From Candidatus Limivivens intestinipullorum (lineage in GTDB: Bacteria; Bacillota; Clostridia; Lachnospirales; Lachnospiraceae), in assembly GCA_018711185.1 (NCBI GenBank), contig DVIQ01000112.1:1-44376 (forward strand): a stretch of DNA of 44,376 nucleotides, given 5' to 3'. Positions 19,869 to 28,255 of this stretch are shown in pieces. The stretch's first letter is position 1. Each line of letters begins with the position of its first letter. Below the pieces are notes generated by a model. That model was not told where the DNA came from and did no database searches. It worked only from the letters and a program-made list of their open reading frames with translations. A program made the position numbers and the translations under genes.

Positions 19869-20276
19869 TTGAAGCATATCTTATCGATCCTTTTTATTCT
19901 CACCGCCGTTGTGGGCCTGCTGACCTCCTGTCAGCAGACGGACGGCGAGATCCAGGGAGAACCCCTGGAGTTTACCGTTCTGACGCAGGAGGAGATTCCT
20001 TCTGAGCTTCTTGAGGTAATCCAGACGCACAAGCAAAACGAAATAAAAATGAGCTATAAGCTGGAGGACAGCTATTACATTATCCGCGGCTATGGACAGC
20101 AGAAAACCGGAGGCTACAGCATATCCGTAAATGCCTGTGTCCTGGCGGAGGATGGAATTCATGTGGACTTCAGCCTTCTGGGCCCCCAGACAGAAGAGGC
20201 CATAGCCAATGAACCTTCCTTTCCCTGTATTGTTCTGAAGCTTGCGTACCGGGAAGTCCCGGTGATTTTTGACTGA
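19869..20276 (+). CDS. Small lipoprotein with a PrcB-like C-terminal domain
   Basis: 135 aa. Signal peptide ISILFILTAVVGLL followed by lipobox LTSC, so Cys21 is the likely lipidated residue. The mature part contains RGYGQQKTGGYSISVN, the pattern of the PrcB C-terminal domain (a protease-complex subunit in spirochaetes and a common stand-alone domain in Firmicutes). The start is a TTG (19869), with a distant AGGAG; no ATG lies in frame before the signal peptide. A TATAAT at 19830-19835 may drive it, though without a clear -35. It lies just before sipL, but a link to sporulation is only positional. Confidence 0.7.
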   Translation: MKHILSILFILTAVVGLLTSCQQTDGEIQGEPLEFTVLTQEEIPSELLEVIQTHKQNEIKMSYKLEDSYYIIRGYGQQKTGGYSISVNACVLAEDGIHVDFSLLGPQTEEAIANEPSFPCIVLKLAYREVPVIFD

Positions 20277-20282
20277 CCCGCG

Positions 20283-20313
20283 GTATATGAGAGCGGCAAA
20301 CGGCATACATTAT
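20283..20313 (+). promoter_or_regulatory. Candidate sigma-E promoter of sipL
   Basis: GTATATG (20283-20289), 14-base spacer, CATACATTAT (20304-20313). It fits the sigma-E pattern KMATATT-N14-15-CATACAMT at five of seven and seven of eight places. No sigma-A pair is seen in the same interval. The mother-cell role of SipL agrees with sigma-E control. Confidence 0.55.
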
Positions 20314-20351
20314 GGAAAGAAAGAAACTGTTCCGCAGGAAGGTAGGTTCGC

Positions 20352-21926
20352 ATGGAGCTTTTAAAGAAAAACATACGCATGACCTGGCAGAAGGCGAAAG
20401 CGGTGACGCAGATTACCCTGGAGGAGGACCGGAACGTACCGGACAGCAGGCCGGATACAGAGTCGATTATACAGACGAAAGGCGTAGTGCGTTTGGAGGA
20501 AGTGAAGTCTTCCCAGGGTCAGATCCATATTGTGGGATACCTGGAGGTACATATCCTCTACACAGCAGAAAACGAGGCGCATACCCTTCACCGGCTGGAG
20601 ACGAAGCTGCCTTTTGACGAGATGCTGAATATGGAGGAGGCCCAGGCCGGGGACAGCATTGACCTGGAAAAGGAGATAGAGGACCTGAATGTGCATCTGA
20701 TTAATTCACGTAAGCTCAGCATCCAGGCGGTGGTGACTTTCCGGGCATCCATCAGCGATCTCTATGATGCCCAGGCCGCGGTGGAGCTGCACGGCGTGGA
20801 GAATCTTGGTACAAAAACAAGGGAAATCCGTCCGCTTTCTCTGACCGTTCAGACCAGGGATATTCTGAGAGTACGGGAGGAAATCCCTTTGGCATCCAAC
20901 AAGCCGAATATCGGGGAAATACTCTGGGAAAATGTGCAGCTTCGGGGGACGGACATAAGGGTGCTGGATGGAAAGCTGGACGTCCGGGGCGAGCTTTTTG
21001 TGTTTGTCCTTTACAACGCGGACGACGGCAGCGGCGCGAGACAGTGGATGGAGGCCGCCCTGCCGTTTCAGCAGATTCTGGAGCTGTCCGGCGCCGCGCC
21101 GTCCAATGTCCCGGATGTGGAAATCGATCTGTCCAGCGCTTCCATAGAGGCGAAAGCGGATTATGACGGCGAGCCGCGGCTTTTGGGGATGGAGGCGGTT
21201 CTGGAGCTTAGTATCCGCCTTTTCCAGGAGGAGACGGTGGAGATTCTGGAGGATGTATATACGCCGGATATGGAGCTGATTCCCCAGAGAAAAGAGGAGA
21301 CCTATGAAAGCCTGGTTGTCCGGAACTTTTCCAAATGCCGTGCCGGAGAACGGATGCGTCTGGAAGCCAAAAAGCCCAGGATGCTCCAGATCTGCCACAG
21401 CCAGGGGGAGGTTAAGGTGGATGATATCCGGGCAGAGGTCAGGGGCCTGAAAGTAGAGGGCGCTGTGTATGTGACAATTCTTTACGTGACCTCAGACGAC
21501 GCTATGCCCTTTGCCCTGATGCATGGAAATATTCCTTTCCAGCATTTAATCGAAGTGGAAGGGCTTAATGAAAACTGCCGCTATCTTTTGCGGGCGTCCG
21601 CGGAGCAGCTTTCGGCCACGATGATCGACAGCGAGGAGATTGAGGTAAAGGCCGGAATCGATCTGAACGCCTTTGTGGTGGAGCAGCACAAGGAAAACTG
21701 CGTTTTTGCGGTGGAAAGTCAGCCTCTGGATTTGGAAAGGATTAAGGAGCTGCCGTCGATTACCGGTTACATTGTGCAGCCCGGGGACTGCCTGTGGGAT
21801 ATTGCAAAGGAGTGGCATACCACCATGGACCGGATTCGGGAAATGAATCATCTGGAAGGACCTATCCAGCCGGGGATGCGGCTGATTCTTTCGAAAAAAA
21901 TCGGGATGGGCGCGCAGGAGGCGTAA
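20352..21926 (+). CDS. sipL: SipL-like spore coat morphogenesis protein (SPOCS/DUF3794 plus LysM)
   Basis: 524 aa. Two or more SPOCS (DUF3794) repeats fill residues about 30-450 (for example VEVHILYTAENEAHTLHRLE and VYVTILYVTSDDAMPFALM). A C-terminal LysM domain follows (about 470-518: YIVQPGDCLWDIAKEWHTT, NHLEGPIQPGMRLIL). In Clostridioides difficile, SipL binds SpoIVA through its LysM domain to encase the forespore with coat; that is family knowledge. The ATG at 20352 follows GGAAGGTAGG. A sigma-E-like promoter lies just upstream. Confidence 0.92.
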   Translation: MELLKKNIRMTWQKAKAVTQITLEEDRNVPDSRPDTESIIQTKGVVRLEEVKSSQGQIHIVGYLEVHILYTAENEAHTLHRLETKLPFDEMLNMEEAQAGDSIDLEKEIEDLNVHLINSRKLSIQAVVTFRASISDLYDAQAAVELHGVENLGTKTREIRPLSLTVQTRDILRVREEIPLASNKPNIGEILWENVQLRGTDIRVLDGKLDVRGELFVFVLYNADDGSGARQWMEAALPFQQILELSGAAPSNVPDVEIDLSSASIEAKADYDGEPRLLGMEAVLELSIRLFQEETVEILEDVYTPDMELIPQRKEETYESLVVRNFSKCRAGERMRLEAKKPRMLQICHSQGEVKVDDIRAEVRGLKVEGAVYVTILYVTSDDAMPFALMHGNIPFQHLIEVEGLNENCRYLLRASAEQLSATMIDSEEIEVKAGIDLNAFVVEQHKENCVFAVESQPLDLERIKELPSITGYIVQPGDCLWDIAKEWHTTMDRIREMNHLEGPIQPGMRLILSKKIGMGAQEA

Positions 21927-21964
21927 GCGCCGCCAGGGCAAGGCCGTCCATTTAAAAGTGTCTG

Positions 21965-22020
21965 CGGCGATTTCAAAGGGATTTTTGCAGTAACGGTTCA
22001 GCCCTGCTGAACCGTTACTG
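21965..22020 (+). repeat. Palindromic element, right half
   Basis: GCGGCGATTTCAAAGGGATT, then TTTGCAG, then GTAACGGTTCAGC, loop CCT, GCTGAACCGTTAC. The terminal hairpin here is a perfect 13-bp stem. It lies 40 bases after the sipL stop and may act as a 3' processing or stabilising hairpin. Confidence 0.75.
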
Positions 22021-22047
22021 TTACTCTTCTGAATCCGCTTCCGGGGT

Positions 22048-22076
22048 TTGACTTTATGTACAAAAAATGATACAAT
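22048..22076 (+). promoter_or_regulatory. Promoter of ispE-gntR
   Basis: TTGACT (22048-22053), 17-base spacer, TACAAT (22071-22076). An in-frame ATG at 22067 lies within this promoter, which supports the later start for ispE. Confidence 0.85.
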
Positions 22077-22114
22077 CAGTCTGTATTGTATACAAAGTAC
22101 AACGGAGTGTCCAT

Positions 22115-22999
22115 ATGAGAAAAATCAAACTAAAAGCGATGGCCAAGATTAATCTTGGGCTGGATGTAGTAAGAAAAAGAGAGGACGGGTACCATGAGGT
22201 CCGCATGATCATGCAGACGATAAGGATGTATGACCAGCTTCAGCTTCTGAAAAGAGAAGCGCCTGGCATCCGGGTAAAGACAAATCTTTATTATCTTCCC
22301 ACGAATGAGGACAACCTGGTCTATAAGGCGGCAAAGCTTTTGATGGACGAGTTTCATATCCGTCAGGGACTTCATATTGACCTGCATAAGTTTATTCCCG
22401 TGGCCGCCGGCATGGCGGGAGGCAGCTCTGACGCCGCGGCGGTTCTTGTGGGGATGAACCGGATGTTTGGGCTGGGGCTTTCCAGAACGCAGCTTATGGA
22501 ACGGGGGGTCAAGCTTGGCGCGGATATTCCCTACTGCATTATGCGGGGGACGGCCCTGGCGGAGGGCATCGGAGAGAACCTTACGCGCCTTGAGCCGGTT
22601 CCCTGCTGCCACGTGCTGGTGGCGAAGCCGGGCATTCATGTGTCCACGAAGTTTGTATATTCGAATCTGAAGGTGTCAGAGCTGAAGACGCATCCGGACA
22701 TCGACGGCCAGATTGAGGCGATCAAAAACCGGGATCTGAAGGGCATTGCGGCCCTGATGGGAAATGTGTTGGAGACCGTAACCATACCGGCCTATCCGGT
22801 GATTCAGCAGATAAAAGACGAGATGCTTTCCCATGGAGCCCTGAATGCCATGATGAGCGGCAGCGGCCCCACCGTGTTCGGTTTGTTCGACCGTGAGGAG
22901 AAAGCCTGCCAGGCCGCCGCGGCGCTGAAAGAGAAGGAGCTGGCAAAGCAGGTTTATCTTACGGGAATGTTTCAGGGAGGGAAAGAGGATGAAGAATGA
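22115..22999 (+). CDS. ispE: 4-diphosphocytidyl-2-C-methyl-D-erythritol kinase
   Basis: GHMP kinase that phosphorylates CDP-methylerythritol in the MEP route to isoprenoids. 294 aa. AKINLGLDV with REDGYHEV near the N-terminus and the ATP-binding loop PVAAGMAGGSSDAAA are diagnostic. GADIPYCI and AMMSGSGPTVFG (GHMP C-terminal motif) complete the family set. The start at 22115 follows GGAGTG; the longer frame begins in the promoter. The last 11 bases overlap the gntR gene, so the two are translated from one message. Confidence 0.95.
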   Translation: MRKIKLKAMAKINLGLDVVRKREDGYHEVRMIMQTIRMYDQLQLLKREAPGIRVKTNLYYLPTNEDNLVYKAAKLLMDEFHIRQGLHIDLHKFIPVAAGMAGGSSDAAAVLVGMNRMFGLGLSRTQLMERGVKLGADIPYCIMRGTALAEGIGENLTRLEPVPCCHVLVAKPGIHVSTKFVYSNLKVSELKTHPDIDGQIEAIKNRDLKGIAALMGNVLETVTIPAYPVIQQIKDEMLSHGALNAMMSGSGPTVFGLFDREEKACQAAAALKEKELAKQVYLTGMFQGGKEDEE

Positions 23000-23687
23000 G
23001 TTTGAGATTGAGATGAGCGAATATCTTCCCCTGCGGGATGTGGTGTTTAATACTCTGCGCCAGGCGATTTTAAAAGGCGAGCTCAAGCCGGGGGAACGGC
23101 TGATGGAGATTCAGCTTGCCCAGCGACTGGGAGTCAGCCGTACGCCGGTGCGGGAGGCGATCCGTAAGCTTGAGCTTGAGGGACTGGTGCTTATGATTCC
23201 CAGAAAGGGCGCAGAGGTGGCGCAGATCACCAGGCAGGATCTGGAGGATGTTCTGGAGGTGCGGGCGGCATTGGAGGAACTGGCAGTAAAAGACGCCTGC
23301 CTTCATATCACGGACGAGGAGATTAAAAAGCTTCGGAAAGCCTCGGAAGAGTTTCAGAAAACGTTAAAGACGAATGACCTGGTGGCAAGCGCCCAGGCAG
23401 ATATGGAGTTTCACGAGGTGATTTACAACGCGGCGGACAATCGCAGGCTGGTGCAGATCTTAAACAATCTCCGGGAACAGATGTACCGTTACCGGATGGA
23501 GTATCTGAAGGATGAGCGGACGCACCAGGTTTTGTCCAGAGAGCATGAAGCGATCCGCAAAGCCTTAGAGGCCCACGATGTGGAGAAGGCGGCGGCAGCC
23601 ATGAATATCCATATTGAGAATCAGAAGAATTCGATTCTGGAAAGCCTGGAAGAAAATCCGGGGCGGAAGCAGGAGTCTGACCGTTAA
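22989..23687 (+). CDS. GntR family transcriptional regulator (FadR/FCD group)
   Basis: 232 aa. Winged helix-turn-helix at residues about 12-75 (LKPGERLMEIQLAQRLGVSR, then TPVREAIRKLELEGLV), then an all-helical FCD domain (about 85-220) with candidate metal ligands in DMEFHEVIY and the later HEAI and NIHI stretches. FCD regulators usually sense small organic acids. No catabolic gene is adjacent: it shares an operon with ispE and precedes germination genes. The target is unknown. The start overlaps the ispE end, with GGGAGGGAAAGAGG as ribosome site. Confidence 0.88.
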   Translation: MKNEFEIEMSEYLPLRDVVFNTLRQAILKGELKPGERLMEIQLAQRLGVSRTPVREAIRKLELEGLVLMIPRKGAEVAQITRQDLEDVLEVRAALEELAVKDACLHITDEEIKKLRKASEEFQKTLKTNDLVASAQADMEFHEVIYNAADNRRLVQILNNLREQMYRYRMEYLKDERTHQVLSREHEAIRKALEAHDVEKAAAAMNIHIENQKNSILESLEENPGRKQESDR

Positions 23688-23724
23688 AGGGCTTAGTATA
23701 AAAAAAGAAAAAAGGAAGATAATG

Positions 23725-23760
23725 GAGAGTGTCACGAATACGCGGCGCTCTCTTTTTTTT
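23725..23760 (+). terminator. Terminator after gntR
   Basis: GAGAGTG (23725-23731) pairs with CGCTCTC (23746-23752), followed by eight T residues. The stem is short, but the T-tract is strong. Confidence 0.75.
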
Positions 23761-23828
23761 ACAGTAAACCTTCATACGTCCGCGCGCTTTTTTGGGCGCG
23801 GGCAGATATACAGTGAGAGAGGGGAGGA

Positions 23829-25319
23829 ATGATTTTGAAGATTGCGATCCAGCTTGAGAAAAATGAAGCAAAGCTTCAGGAACTGCTGAAAAACTGCGAC
23901 GATATTCTGCAGCGCCCCATGAAGCTGGGAAAGCGGCTTGGCGTGGACTGTTTTTTAATCTACATTGAAACGGCGGTAAGCAATATGATGCTTGCCGATT
24001 CTGTGATCGGCAAGATGCTGAACCGGCTGCGGGAGACGGAGGAGTCCGCCATTTACCAGGAATTGAAGAACAACAGCCTTGGGGTATCAGATACCAAGGA
24101 TCTGGAGACCATGGAGGAAGCCTTGGCGGCTATGCTGGCGGGAAACGCGGTGCTGTTTGTGGACGGGTATGATAAGGCCATAAAAATCGGAAGCAAGGGA
24201 TATCCCGGAACGGGGGTACAGAAGGCAGACTCGGAAAAGGTTCTGAGGGGATCAAAGGAAGGGTTTGGGGAGTCGGTGAAGCTGAACAGCGCTCTGGTGA
24301 GAAAGCGGGTGAGGGATACAAAGCTGAAGGTGGAGGAGAAAATGATTGGCCGGTATTCCGGGACCATGACAGCCATGCTCTATATGGAAAATCTGGTCTA
24401 TCCCCCGCTGCTTGAGGAGGTACGGCGCAGACTGGACTCCTTCGAGACGGACGAGCTGCCGGACTCCGGGGTTTTGGAGCATCTGACACAGGACGCCTGG
24501 TATTCCCCGTTTCCCCAGTACCAGGCCACGGAACGGCCGGACCGGGCGGCCATGGCGGTGCTGGACGGGAGGGTGGTACTTTTGACGGACAATTCGCCGG
24601 AGGCGATTATCCTTCCGGCGGTGTGCAGCAGTCTCTTCTCGGCGAGCGATGATTATTACCGGCATTTCGCTATTGTCTCTTTTCTGCGGCTGATCCGGTA
24701 TTTCGCGGCGTTTCTGGCAGTTTCCCTGCCGGGGCTTTATCTGGCGGTGACCAGCTTTCATACGCAGATTCTGCCGGGGAATCTCATCTTTTCCCTGGCG
24801 GAAGCGAGGGCTGGGGTACCCTTCCCAAGCATGGTGGAGCTTTTATTTCTGGAGCTTTCTTTTGAGCTGCTGCGGGAGGCGGGGCTGCGGATGCCCGGTC
24901 CCATCGGGAATACCATCGGCATTGTGGGAGGTCTGATTGTGGGACAGGCGGCGGTTACGGCCAATCTGGTAAGCCCTATTGTGGTGATTATCGTGGCGCT
25001 GACGGCGCTGGGTTCCTTTTCGATTCCGAATGAGGAGCTTTCCGAAGCGCTGCGCCTGGTAAAGTACGGAATGCTTTTTTTGTGCGGAGCCTTTGGCATC
25101 CTGGGGCTGGGGTTCGGCTGGTTTCTGCTGCTGGTGCATCTGGCGGGCTTAAAAAGCTTCGGTGTATCCTATCTGACACCCTTTGGCGGCGAGGTTTTGA
25201 AGAACACCCAGGGGCTGAAGGACGGCCTTGTCCGGTTCCCGGCGAGAAGAATGACGAGGCGGCCGGTGTTTGCCAGAAAAGGGAATCGGAGGAGACTGAA
25301 GATGTGGGAGAGCAAGTGA
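23829..25319 (+). CDS. Spore germination protein, GerA family (A subunit)
   Basis: 496 aa, the usual size for GerAA-type subunits of inner-membrane germinant receptors. A soluble N-terminal half (about 1-270) contains DCFLIYIETAVSN, AVLFVDGYDKAIKIGSKGYP and RKRVRDTKLKVEEKMIGRYS. The C-terminal half holds hydrophobic segments about 280-305, 330-350, 365-405 (GNTIGIVGGLIVGQAAV) and 410-440. The invariant PFPSMVE-like stretch before the third helix is present. It is followed by B and C subunits in the order A-B-C. A sporulation (sigma-G) promoter could not be recognised. Confidence 0.92.
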   Translation: MILKIAIQLEKNEAKLQELLKNCDDILQRPMKLGKRLGVDCFLIYIETAVSNMMLADSVIGKMLNRLRETEESAIYQELKNNSLGVSDTKDLETMEEALAAMLAGNAVLFVDGYDKAIKIGSKGYPGTGVQKADSEKVLRGSKEGFGESVKLNSALVRKRVRDTKLKVEEKMIGRYSGTMTAMLYMENLVYPPLLEEVRRRLDSFETDELPDSGVLEHLTQDAWYSPFPQYQATERPDRAAMAVLDGRVVLLTDNSPEAIILPAVCSSLFSASDDYYRHFAIVSFLRLIRYFAAFLAVSLPGLYLAVTSFHTQILPGNLIFSLAEARAGVPFPSMVELLFLELSFELLREAGLRMPGPIGNTIGIVGGLIVGQAAVTANLVSPIVVIIVALTALGSFSIPNEELSEALRLVKYGMLFLCGAFGILGLGFGWFLLLVHLAGLKSFGVSYLTPFGGEVLKNTQGLKDGLVRFPARRMTRRPVFARKGNRRRLKMWESK

Positions 25320-25337
25320 GAGGTCATAGGAGGAGCG

Positions 25338-26402
25338 ATGTTTTCAGAAAACAGCAGGATTTCGGACCGGCAGCTGGCGAGGCTTGCGGTTCTGGACTGG
25401 TTTGGAAAGGGAGCCCTGCTTTTGCAGGAAATGACGAGGGCAGTGTCCGTCAGACAGTTTTTTCTGTATCTGCTGGCAGGCTTTCTGCTGGTGTTTTTCT
25501 ATCTCTGCCTTTTATGCGGACTATCCGGGAGACTGCGCAGAGACGGAGATATACAGAGAAAATGGGGAAAGCTGGGGAATGGTTTTCTGGCGGCAACACT
25601 TTTGACGTACAATTTTATGAATCTGGTTTATATCCTGCGGTTATTCGGAGAAATCGGAAACCGGTTTGTGCTGCCGGAAGTCTCTGGGGAGGTGCTGATG
25701 CTTATGGCGGCTCTGGCCGGGGCCGCGGCCGCCTTTGGCGGCTTCGAGAGCGGTGCCAGAACCGCCTCGGTGATTTATCCCTTTGTGATCTGGCCTCTGG
25801 GGCTGTTGATTCTGCTCAGCGCGTTCACTGTGCGGACAGAATACCTGGGGCCTGGGACGGCAGTTTTGGATGCGTCCATCCTGCCTGTGGCGGGGAGCGT
25901 TTTCCTGGTGTTTGCCGGGGCGGGCAGTTTTCTGTTCGCGGTGTCAAATGTAGAGGGAAAGCCCTGCGCGGCTCTGAAAACAGCGGCCCTGCGCACCTTT
26001 GCCTGCCTGGGAGCCCTGTTTCTGGTAATGACCGGAGCGTTTGGGGAGGGTGGGCTTAAGTTTATGGCGTGGCCGGTGATTGCCCTGATGAGCAGCGCTG
26101 AGATACCGGGGGTGTTTTTCCAGCGCTGGGATGTGATTTTTGTGGGGCTTCTTTTGATGGAAATGTTTATATCCGCGGGCACGAATGTGTATAACCTGAC
26201 AGACTGCGGAAGGCGGCTGTGGAAAAAAGGCGGAAAAGGCGCGGCGGCTCTGTGGGCCGGGGCCGGCTTTCTCTGCGCCCTTTGGTGCGGCACCTATGAG
26301 CGTGCCATGAATTTGTATTTGGCGGTAAACGGCGCGGCAGCCGTGGTTCTGACGCTGCTGGCCGTGATATTCTGGTTTGCGGAAAGGAGCAGACAAAGAT
26401 GA
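25338..26402 (+). CDS. Spore germination protein, GerAB/ArcD/ProY-type permease (B subunit)
   Basis: 354 aa, almost wholly hydrophobic, with about ten membrane helices and short basic loops. The N-terminal ISDRQLARLAVLDWFG aligns with the start of the APC-superfamily GerAB group. The gene begins 18 bases after the A subunit, and its stop overlaps the C-subunit start (ATGA). GerB subunits bind the germinant or form its channel. Divergence is high, as usual for B subunits, so the germinant cannot be predicted. Confidence 0.85.
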   Translation: MFSENSRISDRQLARLAVLDWFGKGALLLQEMTRAVSVRQFFLYLLAGFLLVFFYLCLLCGLSGRLRRDGDIQRKWGKLGNGFLAATLLTYNFMNLVYILRLFGEIGNRFVLPEVSGEVLMLMAALAGAAAAFGGFESGARTASVIYPFVIWPLGLLILLSAFTVRTEYLGPGTAVLDASILPVAGSVFLVFAGAGSFLFAVSNVEGKPCAALKTAALRTFACLGALFLVMTGAFGEGGLKFMAWPVIALMSSAEIPGVFFQRWDVIFVGLLLMEMFISAGTNVYNLTDCGRRLWKKGGKGAAALWAGAGFLCALWCGTYERAMNLYLAVNGAAAVVLTLLAVIFWFAERSRQR

Positions 26403-26974
26403 GAAAAAAAGTGAAGGGGGGTTGTCTGGCCTTTCTGACTCTTTTTCTGGCTTTCGCTCTCACCGGCTGTTCTGGAAAGGAGCTGGAGGACCGGCTGTTT
26501 CCAACAGTGGTGACCTTTCCGGAGGGCGATCCGGAAGCGATTCAGAAGGAACGCCAGGCGGATAGCTCAAAATATCTGGACTACGGACAGGTGCGGGCGG
26601 TGATTGTGGAAAACGCGGTGGCAGCGGACCGGGAGAGCATGGGCCGGGTCCTGGAATATCTGGAAGCCACGCCGTCCTTTGCCAGGAACTTGCTGGTATT
26701 TTCCGGCGACCCTGAGATCCTGGAATATTTTTCGGATGAGATGAAGGACGCCAAGGGACCGGGTCTCGAAGAAGAGACGGAGACGGAAGAGGAAGTGTTC
26801 CGACTGCCGGAAGACCTTTCCGGGAATTATCTGGAGGATTTATACAAAAACCGGCCGGATGAGGAAAGCAGCCCGGTGACTATGGCGGATCTTTTGAATG
26901 AGTGGTACAACGGGCAGGAGCTGGATGTGCCGAAACTGATCATAAAGGATGGAAAGATTCTGCCGGAGAAATAA
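26399..26974 (+). CDS. Short GerC-like germination lipoprotein (C-terminal part missing)
   Basis: 191 aa. Signal peptide CLAFLTLFLAFALTGCSG with lipobox LTGC (Cys22 lipidated), then an alpha/beta region that matches the first domain of GerAC-type proteins (ATPSFARNLLVFSGDPEILE resembles their conserved shelf). Standard C subunits are about 370-400 aa with a long second half; here the frame ends after an acidic linker and WYNGQELDVPKLIIKDGKIL. No continuation appears in the following 190 bases. Position after A and B and the ATGA coupling support the role. It is either a genuine short lineage of C subunits or an old truncation. Confidence 0.75.
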   Translation: MRKKVKGGCLAFLTLFLAFALTGCSGKELEDRLFPTVVTFPEGDPEAIQKERQADSSKYLDYGQVRAVIVENAVAADRESMGRVLEYLEATPSFARNLLVFSGDPEILEYFSDEMKDAKGPGLEEETETEEEVFRLPEDLSGNYLEDLYKNRPDEESSPVTMADLLNEWYNGQELDVPKLIIKDGKILPEK

Positions 26975-27084
26975 CGAAGCAAGGGTTTGGCAAAGCGAAA
27001 CCGAAACATAATGAAAAAGCCGTAAACGCTTGAATAAGCGGAAGGAAACCGTCAATACTCTGACTGTAAACAGGCGGCGTACTT

Positions 27085-27147
27085 GCAACAGTTCAGCCAG
27101 TTCTGCGCACATGCTGCGCAGAGCGCAAGAACGCAATTTAAGAACGG
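27085..27147 (+). repeat. Palindromic element, left half, between gerC and spoIIR
   Basis: GCAACAGTTCAGCCAG, then hairpin TCTGCGCA / TGCGCAGA around CATGC, then GCGCAAGAACGCAATTTAAG. The first hairpin has an A-T pair next to the loop where the 40591 copy has G-C, a compensating change. The rest of the interval 26975-27168 shows only a small dyad CGCTT-GAAT-AAGCG. Confidence 0.65.
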
Positions 27148-27168
27148 ATTTTTCAATGGAGGCAGCAT

Positions 27169-27801
27169 ATGATTCGTTATTCCAGTACGAAGATTCCGGT
27201 CAGGATCCGGATGGTTTTCTGGCTTCGGCGGGCACTGGCCGCGGGCCTGGCAGTACTTTTTATTTTGATGACTATGAGCGCGGCTTCGGCCGCGGCGGCC
27301 AGGGCGCGGCTTGCGCATTCGGTTCTGCGGTTCCACGTGCTGGCGAACAGCGACAGCAGTCAGGATCAGACTTTGAAGCTTCAGGTGCGGGACGCGCTTC
27401 TTACGGTTCTGCGGGAGGCCCTGGGAGACGGGACCGGGGAACTGGCGGAAACAGAGGCAATCGTGAAGGATCGGCTGGAACAGCTTGAGCAGACTGCCAG
27501 GGAGGTGGTTCTGCGGGAGGGTTATGACTATGCGGTGAAGGTGAAGCTTACCAGCCGTTATTTCCCGGAAAAGGTCTGCGGGGATGAGATTTTTCCGGCC
27601 GGAAGATATGAGACGCTTCAGGCAGTGATCGGAGAGGGGGGAGGCCATAACTGGTGGGGACTTCTTTTTCCTGCTGATTGCTTTCTGGAAGCGGTCCGGG
27701 GAATTGCTCCGGAGGAAGGCGAGGAAATCCACGGCGTGCTGGAGGACGCGGGAATTTCCTGGAAAGACGCAGATTTTCACATTCTGACCAAATGGTTTTG
27801 A
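27169..27801 (+). CDS. spoIIR: Stage II sporulation protein R
   Basis: 210 aa. N-terminal membrane or signal segment (about residues 22-45), then the SpoIIR core beginning [18 protein letters not shown], with KLQVRDALL and ending in an H-N-W-W pattern ([12 protein letters not shown]). In Bacillus it is made in the forespore under sigma-F and signals across the septum to SpoIIGA to activate pro-sigma-E. The ATG at 27169 follows GGAGGC. I could not see a clear sigma-F promoter. The presence of a candidate sigma-E target (sipL) 7 kb away fits the same programme. Confidence 0.92.
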   Translation: MIRYSSTKIPVRIRMVFWLRRALAAGLAVLFILMTMSAASAAAARARLAHSVLRFHVLANSDSSQDQTLKLQVRDALLTVLREALGDGTGELAETEAIVKDRLEQLEQTAREVVLREGYDYAVKVKLTSRYFPEKVCGDEIFPAGRYETLQAVIGEGGGHNWWGLLFPADCFLEAVRGIAPEEGEEIHGVLEDAGISWKDADFHILTKWF

Positions 27802-27851
27802 CCAAAAAAGCTATTGCAATTCCGGTCAAATCATGCTATAATGCAATAGCT
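27797..27851 (+). promoter_or_regulatory. rpmE promoter inside interlocking inverted repeats
   Basis: TTGCAA (27814-27819), 17-base spacer, TATAAT (27837-27842). AGCTATTGCA (27809-27818) and TGCAATAGCT (27842-27851) are perfect 10-base arms around the promoter. A second pair TTTGACC / GGTCAAA (27797-27803 and 27824-27830) interlocks with the first. The outer hairpin is followed by TGTTTTA, so it may also end spoIIR transcription. Confidence 0.7.
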
Positions 27852-27884
27852 GTTTTAGAAGCGAAGGAAAAAGAGGTGAAAATC

Positions 27885-28091
27885 ATGAGAGAAGGAATCC
27901 ATCCGGAGTATTATCAGGCGACGGTTACATGCAACTGCGGAAACACATTCGTAACCGGTTCTACAAAGAAGGATATTCACGTAGAAGTTTGTTCCAAGTG
28001 CCATTCATTCTACACCGGCCAGCAGAAGGCTGCCCAGGCTCGTGGACGTATTGATAAATTTAACAAAAAATATGGTATCGGAAACAAATAG
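27885..28091 (+). CDS. rpmE: 50S ribosomal protein L31, zinc-binding type
   Basis: 68 aa, full length. [19 protein letters not shown] is the standard L31 start. Cys16, Cys18, Cys36 and Cys39 (CNC and CSKC) form the zinc site, so this is the C+ form. The start at 27885 follows AAAGAGGTG. It leads the rpmE - DUF1385 - prmC - prfA block common in Clostridia, although a terminator and a new promoter separate it from DUF1385. Confidence 0.97.
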   Translation: MREGIHPEYYQATVTCNCGNTFVTGSTKKDIHVEVCSKCHSFYTGQQKAAQARGRIDKFNKKYGIGNK

Positions 28092-28103
28092 TTCTGAGAG
28101 TGA

Positions 28104-28134
28104 CAGGTTGAGGTTCGTGGATCTCAGCCTGTTT
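28104..28134 (+). terminator. Terminator after rpmE
   Basis: CAGGTTGAG (28104-28112) pairs with CTCAGCCTG (28123-28131) with one G-U, followed by TTTT. Confidence 0.7.
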
Positions 28135-28158
28135 TGCGTTATGGAAGGCTGGTTTTGG

Positions 28159-28187
28159 TTGCATTGCCAGGCTTCTTTTGCTATACT
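28159..28187 (+). promoter_or_regulatory. Promoter of DUF1385-prmC-prfA
   Basis: TTGCAT (28159-28164), 17-base spacer, TATACT (28182-28187). The leader contains GTAACGGTTCAG (28199-28210), a remnant that matches one arm of the palindromic element. Confidence 0.7.
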
Positions 28188-28255
28188 GTAAAAAACGAGT
28201 AACGGTTCAGTATGCCAGAAACGGCGGCGGACAGTTAGAAAAAGGAGATGAAAAG

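Noticed and set aside
27030..27488. 152-aa frame overlapping spoIIR
   Set aside because: It reads the palindromic element and then spoIIR in the wrong frame; no ribosome site or domain.
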